DNA of 64,000 nt from Erythrobacter sp. SDW2 (GTDB taxonomy: Bacteria; Pseudomonadota; Alphaproteobacteria; Sphingomonadales; Sphingomonadaceae): positions 682,001 through 746,000 of the forward strand of contig NZ_CP090370.1 in the NCBI RefSeq assembly GCF_021431965.1, given 5' to 3'. Each line of letters opens with the position of its first letter. Position 1 is the first letter of the stretch. Of this stretch, positions 57,295 through 64,000 are shown one piece after another. A model generated the notes under the pieces. The model ran no database searches. It had not been told where the DNA came from and saw only the letters and a program-made list of their open reading frames with translations. A program made the position numbers and the translations under genes.

Positions 57295-58212
57295 ATGGTC
57301 AATCAGCTTCAGGGAATGAACGTCAGCAGCGAACGCTCTGCCAAGACGTATAATGGCTATATCATGCTGCTCGTTCTGGCGGTGTTGGCGGCGCTGTCGG
57401 TCTGGCTCATCAGTGGCGGCATCCCGCCGGAAGGGGCAGACAAGGTTGCCAAGCTGGTCTTTGTCGGCATGTTCATCGGGGCGATCCTGGGCATCATCCT
57501 GCTCGCTTCGGGCTTTTTCATGATCCAGCCCAACCAGACGGCAGTCGTCACCCTGTTCGGCGCCTATAGCGGGACCGAGCGGACCGAGGGGCTGCGCTGG
57601 GTGTGGCCGTGGATGATGCGCAAGAAGATCAGTGCGCGGGCGCACAATGTCCATTCGGAGAAGGTCAAGATCAACGATTTGCGCGGCAATCCGATCGAGA
57701 TCGCCTGCAATGTGGTGTGGCGCGTGCGCGATACGGCGCAGGCGGCGTTCGACGTGGACGATTACAAGACCTTCGTCGAGATCCAGATCGAGGCCGGGCT
57801 GCGCACCGTCGGCGCGCGGCACCCCTATGACGACATGAGCGACGAGGACGAAACGACGCTGCGCGGCAGTGCCGATGTGGTCAATGGCGAACTTTGTGCC
57901 GAACTCAACGAACGGTTGCAGGTGGCCGGGATTGTGGTCGACGAGGCCGGGCTGACGCACCTCGCCTATGCGCCCGAGATCGCCGGGGCGATGCTCCGCC
58001 GCCAGCAGGCCGATGCGGTGATCGCGGCGCGCAAGAAGGTGGTGATCGGCGCTGTCGGAATGGTCGAGGATGCGCTCGCCAAGCTGCGGGCAGACGGCAT
58101 CGTCGACCTGGACGATGAGCGCAAGGCGGCGATGGTTTCCAACCTCATGGTCGTGCTGTGTGGCGACCGCGAGGCGCAGCCGGTGGTCAACACCGGCACG
58201 CTGTATCAGTAG
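57295..58212 (+). CDS. SPFH/band-7 domain membrane protein
   Basis: A 305-residue protein with two N-terminal hydrophobic helices ([16 protein letters not shown] and [20 protein letters not shown]) and an SPFH domain beginning [20 protein letters not shown] (about 75-94), followed by [20 protein letters not shown] and a helical region ([20 protein letters not shown], about 250-269). SPFH proteins organise membrane microdomains and often regulate proteases. No NfeD-type partner follows; instead a DNA-binding protein and a small membrane protein do. Confidence 0.88.
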   Translation: MVNQLQGMNVSSERSAKTYNGYIMLLVLAVLAALSVWLISGGIPPEGADKVAKLVFVGMFIGAILGIILLASGFFMIQPNQTAVVTLFGAYSGTERTEGLRWVWPWMMRKKISARAHNVHSEKVKINDLRGNPIEIACNVVWRVRDTAQAAFDVDDYKTFVEIQIEAGLRTVGARHPYDDMSDEDETTLRGSADVVNGELCAELNERLQVAGIVVDEAGLTHLAYAPEIAGAMLRRQQADAVIAARKKVVIGAVGMVEDALAKLRADGIVDLDDERKAAMVSNLMVVLCGDREAQPVVNTGTLYQ

Positions 58213-58236
58213 GGCGCTGCGCGGCGACGAGATCCG

Positions 58237-58431
58237 ATGTCTGCGAAGAAAGCCTTCCCCCTGCGGCTCGATCCGGCGGTCCATGCCGCGATCGAGCGGC
58301 TGGCCGCGGCCGAACTGCGCAGCGCCAATGCCCAGATCGAGATGCTGCTGCGCGAGGCACTGGCGGCCCGGGGGGTCGAGGCTGGCAAGACCAAGGCGCC
58401 GCGTCGCGGCAGGCCGCCCAAGGAGGAATAG
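58237..58431 (+). CDS. Small ribbon-helix-helix (Arc-like) DNA-binding protein with AT-hook-like tail
   Basis: A 64-residue protein: beta strand FPLRLDP followed by helices VHAAIERLAAAELRSANAQI and EMLLREALAARG, the Arc/MetJ RHH layout, then a basic tail RRGRPPKEE that resembles an AT-hook. It lies 24 bp after the SPFH gene and three bases before the next gene. A role as autorepressor acting at the AT-rich operator upstream is inferred from position. Confidence 0.8.
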   Translation: MSAKKAFPLRLDPAVHAAIERLAAAELRSANAQIEMLLREALAARGVEAGKTKAPRRGRPPKEE

Positions 58432-58434
58432 AAC

Positions 58435-58692
58435 ATGCTGCACAAGTTCTTCGAGGAAGGTGACTGGTTTGCCGCCAAGGCCCACGGCTACGGCGCTGGC
58501 CTGCCGATTGCGTGGCAGGGCTGGGTTCTCCTGTTTGCCTATGCCGGCGCGATGATCGGGATAGGGCTGCTTATCCCGGGCGGGGGATATGCTGGCCTGG
58601 TCTTCGGCCTGACCGGCATGGCGCTCGCATCGGTTGCTTTCACGCTCATCGTGAGGAGGCGGACCAAGGGCGGCTGGAAGTGGCGCCCATAG
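58435..58692 (+). CDS. Small membrane protein of the SPFH operon
   Basis: An 85-residue protein with two hydrophobic segments (WVLLFAYAGAMIGIGLLIPG and GLVFGLTGMALASVAFTLIV) and a basic C-terminus (RRRTKGGWKWRP). It starts three bases after the RHH gene. No named family recognised; small membrane partners behind SPFH genes are common in sphingomonads as far as I recall. Confidence 0.75.
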   Translation: MLHKFFEEGDWFAAKAHGYGAGLPIAWQGWVLLFAYAGAMIGIGLLIPGGGYAGLVFGLTGMALASVAFTLIVRRRTKGGWKWRP

Positions 58693-58749
58693 GTGGCGCG
58701 CCGGCAAAACTTAGCAGGCCGTTAACCCTTTTTCGCTAGGCAGGGCGGC

Positions 58750-59742
58750 ATGGACAACCACGCCCGCCTTCCGCTGACCCGCAGTTCGCGCCGCTCCAAC
58801 TGGCTGCTCGGTGCCATCACCGTTGCAGCCATCGCCCTGATCCCGGCCGCCGCGGTGTTCGCGCAAGGCGCACCCGCGCCCTTCACGGTTGTGGAAACGG
58901 GGCAGGGCTTCGGCAGCCTGCAACAGGCGGTCGACGCCATCGGCAACGGCCAGGGCACCATCGCCATCGCGCCCGGTGTCCACCGCCAGTGTGCCGTGCA
59001 GCAGTCCGGCAGCGTCTCGTTTCTTGCCAGCCAGCCGGGCCAGGCGATCCTCGACGGGGTCGAATGCGAAGGCAAGGCCGCACTGGTGCTGCGCGGACGC
59101 GAAGCGAGCGTCTCGGGCGTAGTATTTCGCAACATGGCGGTGGCCGACTTCAACGGCGCAGGGATCCGGCTCGAAGCCGGAAACCTGACTGTCGCCAACA
59201 GCTGGTTCGTCGACAGCCAGCAGGGTATCCTGACCGCGCATGATCCGAACATCACGCTGGTGGTAGACCGCTCGACCTTCTCGAGCCTCGGCACCTGCGA
59301 GGGCGACGGTGGTTGCGCGCATTCGATCTATACCGGTACCATCGGGCGCCTGCGCGTGACCCGCAGCCGCTTCGAACGCGGCACCGGCGGGCACTATGTC
59401 AAATCGCGCGCCCGGGTGACCGAAGTGGCATCGTCCAGCTTCGACGATTCCGCCGGGCGCTCGACCAATTACATGATCGACCTGCCGCAGGGTTCGGTCG
59501 GCCAGATCACCAACAACTGGTTCGTCCAGGGCCGCGACAAGGAGAACTACTCCGCCTTCATCGCGGTCGCAGCGGAAGAGGGCGACCAGCCGTCGGCCGG
59601 CCTGCTGATCGCGGGCAATGATGCCCGTTTCGTTCCCGGCCTGCAGCGCAGTTCGGTGTTCGTCGCCGACTGGAGCGGGGCTGCCCTCAAGATCGAGGAC
59701 AACGACCTCGGCCCCGGCCTCAAGCTGTTCGAGCGGCGCTGA
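58750..59742 (+). CDS. Secreted right-handed beta-helix protein
   Basis: A 330-residue exported protein: a basic N-terminus (TRSSRRSNWLLGAITVAAIA) with a signal peptide ending near VFAQ, then repeated short strands with Asn/Val/Ile turns (VSGVVFRNMAVADFNGAGIR, LTVANSWFVDSQQGILTAHD, RVTRSRFERGTGGHYVKSRA, VGQITNNWFVQGRDK) of a parallel beta-helix, as in pectate-lyase-like and NosD-like proteins. No catalytic triad could be identified. It may bind or modify polysaccharide. Convergent with the GNAT gene, with no spacer. Confidence 0.8.
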   Translation: MDNHARLPLTRSSRRSNWLLGAITVAAIALIPAAAVFAQGAPAPFTVVETGQGFGSLQQAVDAIGNGQGTIAIAPGVHRQCAVQQSGSVSFLASQPGQAILDGVECEGKAALVLRGREASVSGVVFRNMAVADFNGAGIRLEAGNLTVANSWFVDSQQGILTAHDPNITLVVDRSTFSSLGTCEGDGGCAHSIYTGTIGRLRVTRSRFERGTGGHYVKSRARVTEVASSSFDDSAGRSTNYMIDLPQGSVGQITNNWFVQGRDKENYSAFIAVAAEEGDQPSAGLLIAGNDARFVPGLQRSSVFVADWSGAALKIEDNDLGPGLKLFERR

Positions 59743-60243
59743 TCAGCCGAATGCCGGGGCAAGCACCAGCTTGCCCGACGGCATGTCGCCCTCCAGCAGC
59801 AGCACCTGCAGGAAGGGATCTAGCGCTTCCGACAACACCAGTTGGTGGTCGAGGCTGAAGCCGAAGCGGCTGTAATAATCGGGGTTGCCGACCAGCGCGA
59901 TACCTTGCGCCCCGCTGCCCTTGAGCCGCGCGATCCCTTCCTCGATCAGCGCCGAGCCGATCCCGGCGGATTGACCGCTGGGAATGACCGAAACCGGTGC
60001 CAATTGATACCAGTCGCCACTCGCCCCCTCCACCGTGACCGGTGAGAATGCGACATGACCGATGATCGCCCGGTCGGCATTCTCGGCCACCAGCGACAAC
60101 ACCAGATCGCCGTCGGCGCGCAATTTTTCGACCAGTTCGCCCTCGTCGCCATCGGCGTGGGGGGCCGAATGGAACGCGGCATCGGTCAAGGCGCGAATGG
60201 CCCGCTCGTCGCCCGCTTGTTCGGGCCTGATGCTGACGCTCAC
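59743..60243 (-). CDS. GNAT-family N-acetyltransferase
   Basis: A 166-residue GNAT from GTG 60243, overlapping the ribA stop (GTGA). The acetyl-CoA loop is SVIPSGQSAGIGSALIEEGI (about 90-109), and GNPDYYSRFGFSLDHQL (about 122-138) is the C-terminal motif. It is close to the YhbS-type putative acetyltransferases. The substrate is unknown; the coupling to ribA is probably only an operon effect. Confidence 0.88.
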   Translation of the reverse strand: MSVSIRPEQAGDERAIRALTDAAFHSAPHADGDEGELVEKLRADGDLVLSLVAENADRAIIGHVAFSPVTVEGASGDWYQLAPVSVIPSGQSAGIGSALIEEGIARLKGSGAQGIALVGNPDYYSRFGFSLDHQLVLSEALDPFLQVLLLEGDMPSGKLVLAPAFG

Positions 60244-61304
60244 GGCAGCAGATGCCCGGCGCGGTCACGCTTGGTGTCGAGATAGCGGCGGTTGTGCGGA
60301 TTGGATGGCAGCGCATGATCAACCCGGCGTGCGATCGAAATACCTTGCTGTCCCAAGGCGACGACTTTCCTTGTGTTGTTGGTGAGGAGTCCGATCTCAC
60401 CGATACCCAGCAGTTTAAGCATCCGCGCAGCGGTTGTAAAATCCCTTGCTTCGTCGGGCAGGCCGAGCCGCTCGTTGGCCTCGATCGTATCGAACCCCTG
60501 ATCTTGCAACCGATAGGCGCGCATCTTGTTGACGAGACCGATCCCGCGCCCTTCCTGCCGCATGTAGAGCAGGACGCCGTACCCCCCGTTTTGCGCTTCC
60601 TCGGCCATGCGCGACAGCGCCGCATCGAGCTGTGGCCCGCAATCGCATTTGAGGCTGCCGAGGATATCGCCGGTCAGGCATTCGGAATGGAGCCGCACCA
60701 ACGGAACCTTGCCTGCCATCTGCTTGCCGATGATCAGCGCGCAATGCTCGCGCATGTCATCGGGCTTGCGGAACACCACCAGCTCGCAATCCTCGTTGGT
60801 GGCAATCGGCAGGCGCGCGCGGGCGGCGATCTGCAGCTTGTCCGGGTCGGCCCATGCGGCGACATCGGCGGGGCTGACCGGCTGCGCTTCCCCCGCATGC
60901 TCGGGAGCAACCATGAAGGCGGGCAGGATGCCGGCGATCCGCGCCAGCTCTAGCGCGGCGGCGGCGGCCTCCGGCCATTCGAGCGGATCGGCTTTGAACG
61001 GCCCCTTGAGCGGGTGGGCCAGGTCCAGCGCCGGGTCCGCGACCGCCAGGGCCCGGTCGAGATCGAACCTCTCCGCTCCCCGGATGAGCACCGGGGCGTG
61101 CGGGACTGCCGCTTCGAGCTGGTTGACGAGTTTGAGAGTGGCCGCGCGCGCGGCCGAGATCAGCATATGCCCGCTCGTCGCCTGCCGCGCGATGGCGGTT
61201 TCGACCGGCAAGAGAGTTCCCGCGCCCTCGACCTCGATCGGCCAGCCGTGCCGCAGCGCGTCGATGGCCTGTGCCGCCCGGCGTGAAGGCGACGGGCGGC
61301 TCAG
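60240..61304 (-). CDS. ribA: GTP cyclohydrolase II with degenerate RibB-like N-terminal half
   Basis: About 354 residues. The C-terminal half is a canonical GTP cyclohydrolase II: zinc cysteines in HSECLTGDILGSLKCDCGPQ (about 197-216), LLYMRQEGRGIGLVNKM and TIEANERLGLPDEARDF. The N-terminal half (about 10-150) aligns in pattern with DHBP synthase (AIDALRHGWPIEVEG near the start, ALELARIAGILPAFMVAP at the end) but lacks D-x-E-D-R-E-N-E-G-D and R-x-G-H-T-E. The reaction opens GTP to start riboflavin synthesis. The best start is a CTG at 61304 overlapping the xth stop (CTGA); in-frame ATGs exist only deep within xth. The start is uncertain. Confidence 0.85.
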   Translation of the reverse strand: MSRPSPSRRAAQAIDALRHGWPIEVEGAGTLLPVETAIARQATSGHMLISAARAATLKLVNQLEAAVPHAPVLIRGAERFDLDRALAVADPALDLAHPLKGPFKADPLEWPEAAAAALELARIAGILPAFMVAPEHAGEAQPVSPADVAAWADPDKLQIAARARLPIATNEDCELVVFRKPDDMREHCALIIGKQMAGKVPLVRLHSECLTGDILGSLKCDCGPQLDAALSRMAEEAQNGGYGVLLYMRQEGRGIGLVNKMRAYRLQDQGFDTIEANERLGLPDEARDFTTAARMLKLLGIGEIGLLTNNTRKVVALGQQGISIARRVDHALPSNPHNRRYLDTKRDRAGHLLP

Positions 61305-62098
61305 AAGGTGAACTCCGTGGTCAGCGGGATATGGTCGGACGGCTGGGTCCAGTCGCGCGCATCCTCGAACACGCTGTGCGCGGTGGCCTGTGCGGCCAGT
61401 TCCGGGCTGGCCCACATGTGGTCCAATCGCCGCCCGCGATCCCCGTCGCGCCAGTTCTTCGCGCGATAGCTCCACCAGCTGTAATAGCGCGCCGGGGCAG
61501 CGATATGCTGCCGCCCGATATCGGCCCAGCCATGCGCATCCATGAACCGCTGCAACGTCTCGATCTCCACCGGGGTATGGCTGACGACCTTGAGCAGCTG
61601 CTTGTGGTTCCAGACATCGCTTTCCAGCGGGGCGATGTTGAAGTCGCCGACGATCAGCGTCGGCCGGTCGACCTTGTCGGCCCAGCGGGTCATGCGTTCC
61701 AGGAAGTCGAGCTTTTGCCCGAACTTCGGGTTGATCGTGCGATCCGGCTCGTCGCCGCCGGCGGGGATATAGACGTTCTCGATGATGGTGCCCTTTCCGG
61801 GGCCATGCGTCAGTTCGACGCCCACATGCCGCGCCTCGCCATTGTCTTGCCAGTCATACCGCGAGAACTCGGTGAACGGCACCCTGCCCACTGTCGCGAC
61901 GCCGTGATAGCCCTTCTGCCCGTGGACCGCGAAATGCTCGTAGCCGAGCGCGCGGAACGCCTCGTAGGGGAACTGGCTTTCCTGGCACTTGATTTCCTGC
62001 AGGCACAATATGTCCGGGGCCTGCTCCGCCAGAAAGCGCTCGACAATCGGCATCCGCAGGCGGACCGAATTGATATTCCATGTCGTGACCGAAACCAT
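61301..62098 (-). CDS. xth: Exodeoxyribonuclease III
   Basis: A 265-residue AP endonuclease/3'-5' exonuclease. TWNINSVRLR near residues 6-15, LQEIKCQESQFP (about 33-44) with the metal-binding Glu, VYIPAGGDEPDRTINPKFGQ, LIVGDFNIAP (about 148-157) and the C-terminal LDHMWASPEL and PSDHIPLTTEF with the catalytic Asp-His are all present. It repairs abasic sites. Divergent from the alkaline phosphatase gene with 114 bp between. Confidence 0.96.
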   Translation of the reverse strand: MVSVTTWNINSVRLRMPIVERFLAEQAPDILCLQEIKCQESQFPYEAFRALGYEHFAVHGQKGYHGVATVGRVPFTEFSRYDWQDNGEARHVGVELTHGPGKGTIIENVYIPAGGDEPDRTINPKFGQKLDFLERMTRWADKVDRPTLIVGDFNIAPLESDVWNHKQLLKVVSHTPVEIETLQRFMDAHGWADIGRQHIAAPARYYSWWSYRAKNWRDGDRGRRLDHMWASPELAAQATAHSVFEDARDWTQPSDHIPLTTEFTF

Positions 62099-62147
62099 GG
62101 CGCTGCCTTAGGTCGCACCATTGCCAGCGGCAAGGGAGGCTTTCGCG

Positions 62148-62165
62148 CTTTCGCTTTCCTGTCAT
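62148..62165 (+). promoter_or_regulatory. Partial Pho-box-like site upstream of alkaline phosphatase
   Basis: CTGTCAT (62159-62165) equals a perfect PHO-box half-site. The unit expected 11 bp upstream reads CTTTCGC (62148-62154), a 4 of 7 match. Placement about 48 bp before the ATG suits PhoB activation, but the degenerate first half makes this a weak call. Confidence 0.3.
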
Positions 62166-62212
62166 GTAAAGCCGCGATAGCAAGCGGCAACGAATTGACC
62201 GGGAGACTTCGG

Positions 62213-63676
62213 ATGCGCCTGCCCAAACCCATCTTGCCGACTCCCATGCTGGTTGCCGCACTGGCCTTGCCGCTTGCCGCCTGCGGGGCGGCCTATGCCA
62301 AGGACCCGGTGGAGAGCGTCGCCGCCGCGCCGGTGGCGAAGCAGGGCGCAAAGGAGAGCAAGGCCAGGAACGTCATCCTGTTCATTGGCGATGGGATGGG
62401 AATTTCGACGGTCACCGCCGCACGCATCTATGCCGGGCAAAAACTGGGGCAGAGCGGCGAGGAATATGTCCTGCCGTTCGAGACCTTCGACCATGTGGCG
62501 CTGGTCAAGACCTACAACACCAACGCCCAGGTGCCCGACAGCGCCGGAACGGCGAGTGCGATGAATACCGGGTTCAAGACCCAGATCGGCTTCCTCGGTA
62601 TCGGTCCCGAGGCCAGGCGTGGCGACTGCCTCAGCGGCAAGCAGTACGAACAGGCGCTGTTGAGCGAACAGGCCAAGGCGCGTGGCCTCGCGCTCGGCAT
62701 CGTCAGTACGGCGCGAATCACCCATGCGACCCCGGCGGCGGTCTATGCCCGCAGCACCGACCGGGACTGGGAATCGGATGCGGCCATCCCGGAACGCCAG
62801 CGCGGCCTCGGGTGTGACGATATCGCTCAGCAGCTCGTGAACACGGATTTCGACGTGGCGCTGGGCGGCGGTCGCGCAGCCTTCTTCGGCTCGACCAAGG
62901 GCGGCAGGCGGCTCGATGCGGGGGCGGACCTTCCTGCCGCGTGGCAGGCGCGCACCGGTGGCAGCTATGTCGAAAGCGCCAGCGCGATGATGGCCGCACC
63001 GATGGGCAAGCCGCTGCTGGGCATCTTCTCGCCCAGCCACATGGCCTACACCGTCGACCGCACGCCCGACAGCAGCGAGCCGACGCTGACCGACATGACC
63101 AGGGAAGCGGTCACGCGGCTGGGGCAGGATCCTGACGGCTACTACCTGATGGTCGAAAGCGGGCGGATCGACCATGGTCACCATGAAGGCAAAGCGGGTT
63201 ATGCGCTGGAGGAAGCCGTCGAGTTCGCCCGGGCGATACAGTGGGCGATCGACAACACCGATCCCGAGGAAACGCTGATTCTCGTCACCGCCGATCACAG
63301 CCACGTCTTCACCATCGCCGGCTATCCGCGCCGGGGGAACGACATCCTCGGGCTCGTCATCCCACCGGAGGGCGGGGGCGAGGACGGGGGCGATACCGAC
63401 GGCGGGCCGACCCTGGCGGCGGATGGCAAACCCTATACCACCCTGGGATATGCCAATGGGCCGGGAGCTGTGGCCATCGGCACCGAAGGCGGGCGGCCGG
63501 TTCCCGAAACCGGGGTCAGGGCCCGCCAGCAGGCGCTGGTACCGGGGGGATCGGAAACCCATGCCGGCGAGGATGTCGCGCTTTACGCCCGCGGCCCGGG
63601 GGCTGAACGGGTGCGCGGGGTGATCGAGCAGAACCTGATCTACCGCATCATCGTCGCCGCGCTCGGCTGGGAGTAA
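62213..63676 (+). CDS. phoA: Alkaline phosphatase
   Basis: A 487-residue periplasmic phosphatase from ATG 62213, with a signal peptide whose hydrophobic core ends in LPLAACGAAYAKD; LAAC could instead be a lipobox. Metal-binding and nucleophile motifs: NVILFIGDGMGISTVTAARI (about 54-73), VPDSAGTASAMNTGFKTQIG (about 107-126, with the nucleophilic Ser), GRIDHGHHEGKAGYALEEAV (about 319-338), LVTADHSHVFTIAGYP (about 360-375) and the late SETHAGEDVALYARGP (about 446-461). It frees phosphate from organic esters. Confidence 0.95.
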   Translation: MRLPKPILPTPMLVAALALPLAACGAAYAKDPVESVAAAPVAKQGAKESKARNVILFIGDGMGISTVTAARIYAGQKLGQSGEEYVLPFETFDHVALVKTYNTNAQVPDSAGTASAMNTGFKTQIGFLGIGPEARRGDCLSGKQYEQALLSEQAKARGLALGIVSTARITHATPAAVYARSTDRDWESDAAIPERQRGLGCDDIAQQLVNTDFDVALGGGRAAFFGSTKGGRRLDAGADLPAAWQARTGGSYVESASAMMAAPMGKPLLGIFSPSHMAYTVDRTPDSSEPTLTDMTREAVTRLGQDPDGYYLMVESGRIDHGHHEGKAGYALEEAVEFARAIQWAIDNTDPEETLILVTADHSHVFTIAGYPRRGNDILGLVIPPEGGGEDGGDTDGGPTLAADGKPYTTLGYANGPGAVAIGTEGGRPVPETGVRARQQALVPGGSETHAGEDVALYARGPGAERVRGVIEQNLIYRIIVAALGWE

Positions 63677-63744
63677 TCTGCCCCACGGACCGGCGACGGC
63701 GGCCTGCAAGCGCGTCGGAGGCGTGCGGAAAACCGATGGCGCAC

Positions 63745-63780
63745 AAAAAACCCCCGTGCCGGGGGCAAGTGGCACGAGGG
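63745..63780 (-). terminator. Rho-independent terminator (leftward)
   Basis: On the leftward strand CCCTCGTGCC and GGCACGGGGG form a 10-bp stem with one G-U pair, a 10-base loop, and six U residues (63750-63745). It serves either the candidate small RNA above or a gene entering from beyond the right edge. Confidence 0.8.
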
Positions 63781-63898
63781 TTCCATGTGAGCGTTCGTCA
63801 CGCTGTTGTACAAGGGGACTTCGCGGAAGAACGAGGCAACAGGGGGGAAACCCGTCTTCCATCCGCCTTGTGCAACAAGATTACTGCTTCGCGCCTTT
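63745..63898 (-). ncRNA. Candidate small structured RNA
   Basis: On the leftward strand, a weak promoter (TTGCGA at 63933-63928, 17-base spacer, TTCATT at 63910-63905) is followed by a stem of 12 positions (63877-63866 with 63815-63804, one mismatch), a small hairpin AGCGT-GACGA-ACGCT (63804-63790) and a clear terminator (63780-63745). All three reading frames on that strand hit stop codons early. I cannot match it to a named family. 5' end approximate. Confidence 0.4.
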
Positions 63899-63900
63899 CA

Positions 63901-64000
63901 GGGCAATGAACGGTCTGTCACGCTTTGTCGCAACAGCCCGTCATTCCCCGGACGAAGCGTTTATCCCGGGCGACGGGTCGTCCGGCGCGGATCCTTGTAG
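63901..64000. other. Window edge, no gene assigned
   Basis: The last 100 bases hold no gene I can support. On the leftward strand short open stretches end at stops within 60-80 bases; one could be the C-terminus of a gene lying mainly outside the window, but no family is recognisable. Confidence 0.4.

Noticed and set aside
58237-58692. RHH protein and small membrane protein as a toxin-antitoxin pair
   Set aside because: The membrane protein has neither typical toxin length nor composition, and both genes lie in an SPFH operon; nothing supports toxicity.

Overview
This GC-rich window reads as a chromosomal segment of an alphaproteobacterium, most likely a sphingomonad of the Erythrobacteraceae (Erythrobacter/Qipengyuania-like). 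This rests on gene content and family resemblance: exosortase-A-type envelope glycan genes, TonB/ExbB, a stand-alone HisN phosphatase, PHA depolymerase, a short RNase D directly followed by lptC-lptA, and small GNRA-loop palindromes between genes. No rRNA, recognisable tRNA, insertion sequence, CRISPR array or prophage was seen.

Layout. 1-1152: ExbB (cut by the window edge) and TonB. 1.4-9.5 kb: housekeeping genes (homoserine dehydrogenase, GlpX fructose bisphosphatase, PRPP synthetase, HisN, gamma-glutamylcyclotransferase, ribosomal proteins L35 and L20) with one AraC-type regulator. 9.5-11.3 kb: two tandem AraC paralogues. 11.3-21.5 kb: one long leftward gene series starting with RNase D, LptC and LptA and running into an exopolysaccharide assembly set (nucleotidyltransferase, O-antigen-ligase-like Wzy, Wza, Wzc, an unknown envelope protein, two left-handed beta-helix acyltransferases, a GT2 glycosyltransferase). 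21.5-25.3 kb: uracil-DNA glycosylase, a crotonase, a sterol-desaturase-like enzyme and an OprB-like porin. 25.4-31.6 kb: glutamate synthase gltB-gltD. 31.8-36.6 kb: a large acidic Pro/Ala-rich membrane-anchored protein, a GT4 enzyme, and, divergently, a 47-residue membrane peptide coupled to an exosortase-A-associated O-glycosylation ligase. 36.7-41 kb: MaoC hydratase, thiolase, two lipoproteins, a truncated DUF4126 remnant and a compositionally odd lipoprotein. 41-47.8 kb: PhaZ, an ABCB-type exporter, an M13 metallopeptidase, UppP and a small membrane protein. 47.9-50.2 kb: an acidic lipoprotein, phenylalanine hydroxylase and PPK2. 50.2-54.7 kb: a tight four-gene acyl-CoA catabolic operon. 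54.7-58.7 kb: acidic lipoproteins, RecQ, and an SPFH/ribbon-helix-helix/membrane-protein operon behind an AT-rich promoter. 58.7-64 kb: a beta-helix protein, GNAT enzyme, RibA with a degenerate RibB-like domain, exonuclease III, alkaline phosphatase and a candidate small RNA.

The strongest leads are the SPFH-RHH-membrane operon with its AT-rich repeat (57.2-58.7 kb), the candidate structured small RNA at the right end, the RibA with a decayed RibB-like half, the palindrome between phaZ and the ABC exporter, the exosortase-A module lacking its exosortase here, the lpt-EPS operon without lptB, the near-perfect 27-bp hairpin between rpmI and rplT, and the duplicated glpX 3' end. No gene set could be shown from sequence alone to be a new defence or mobile system.
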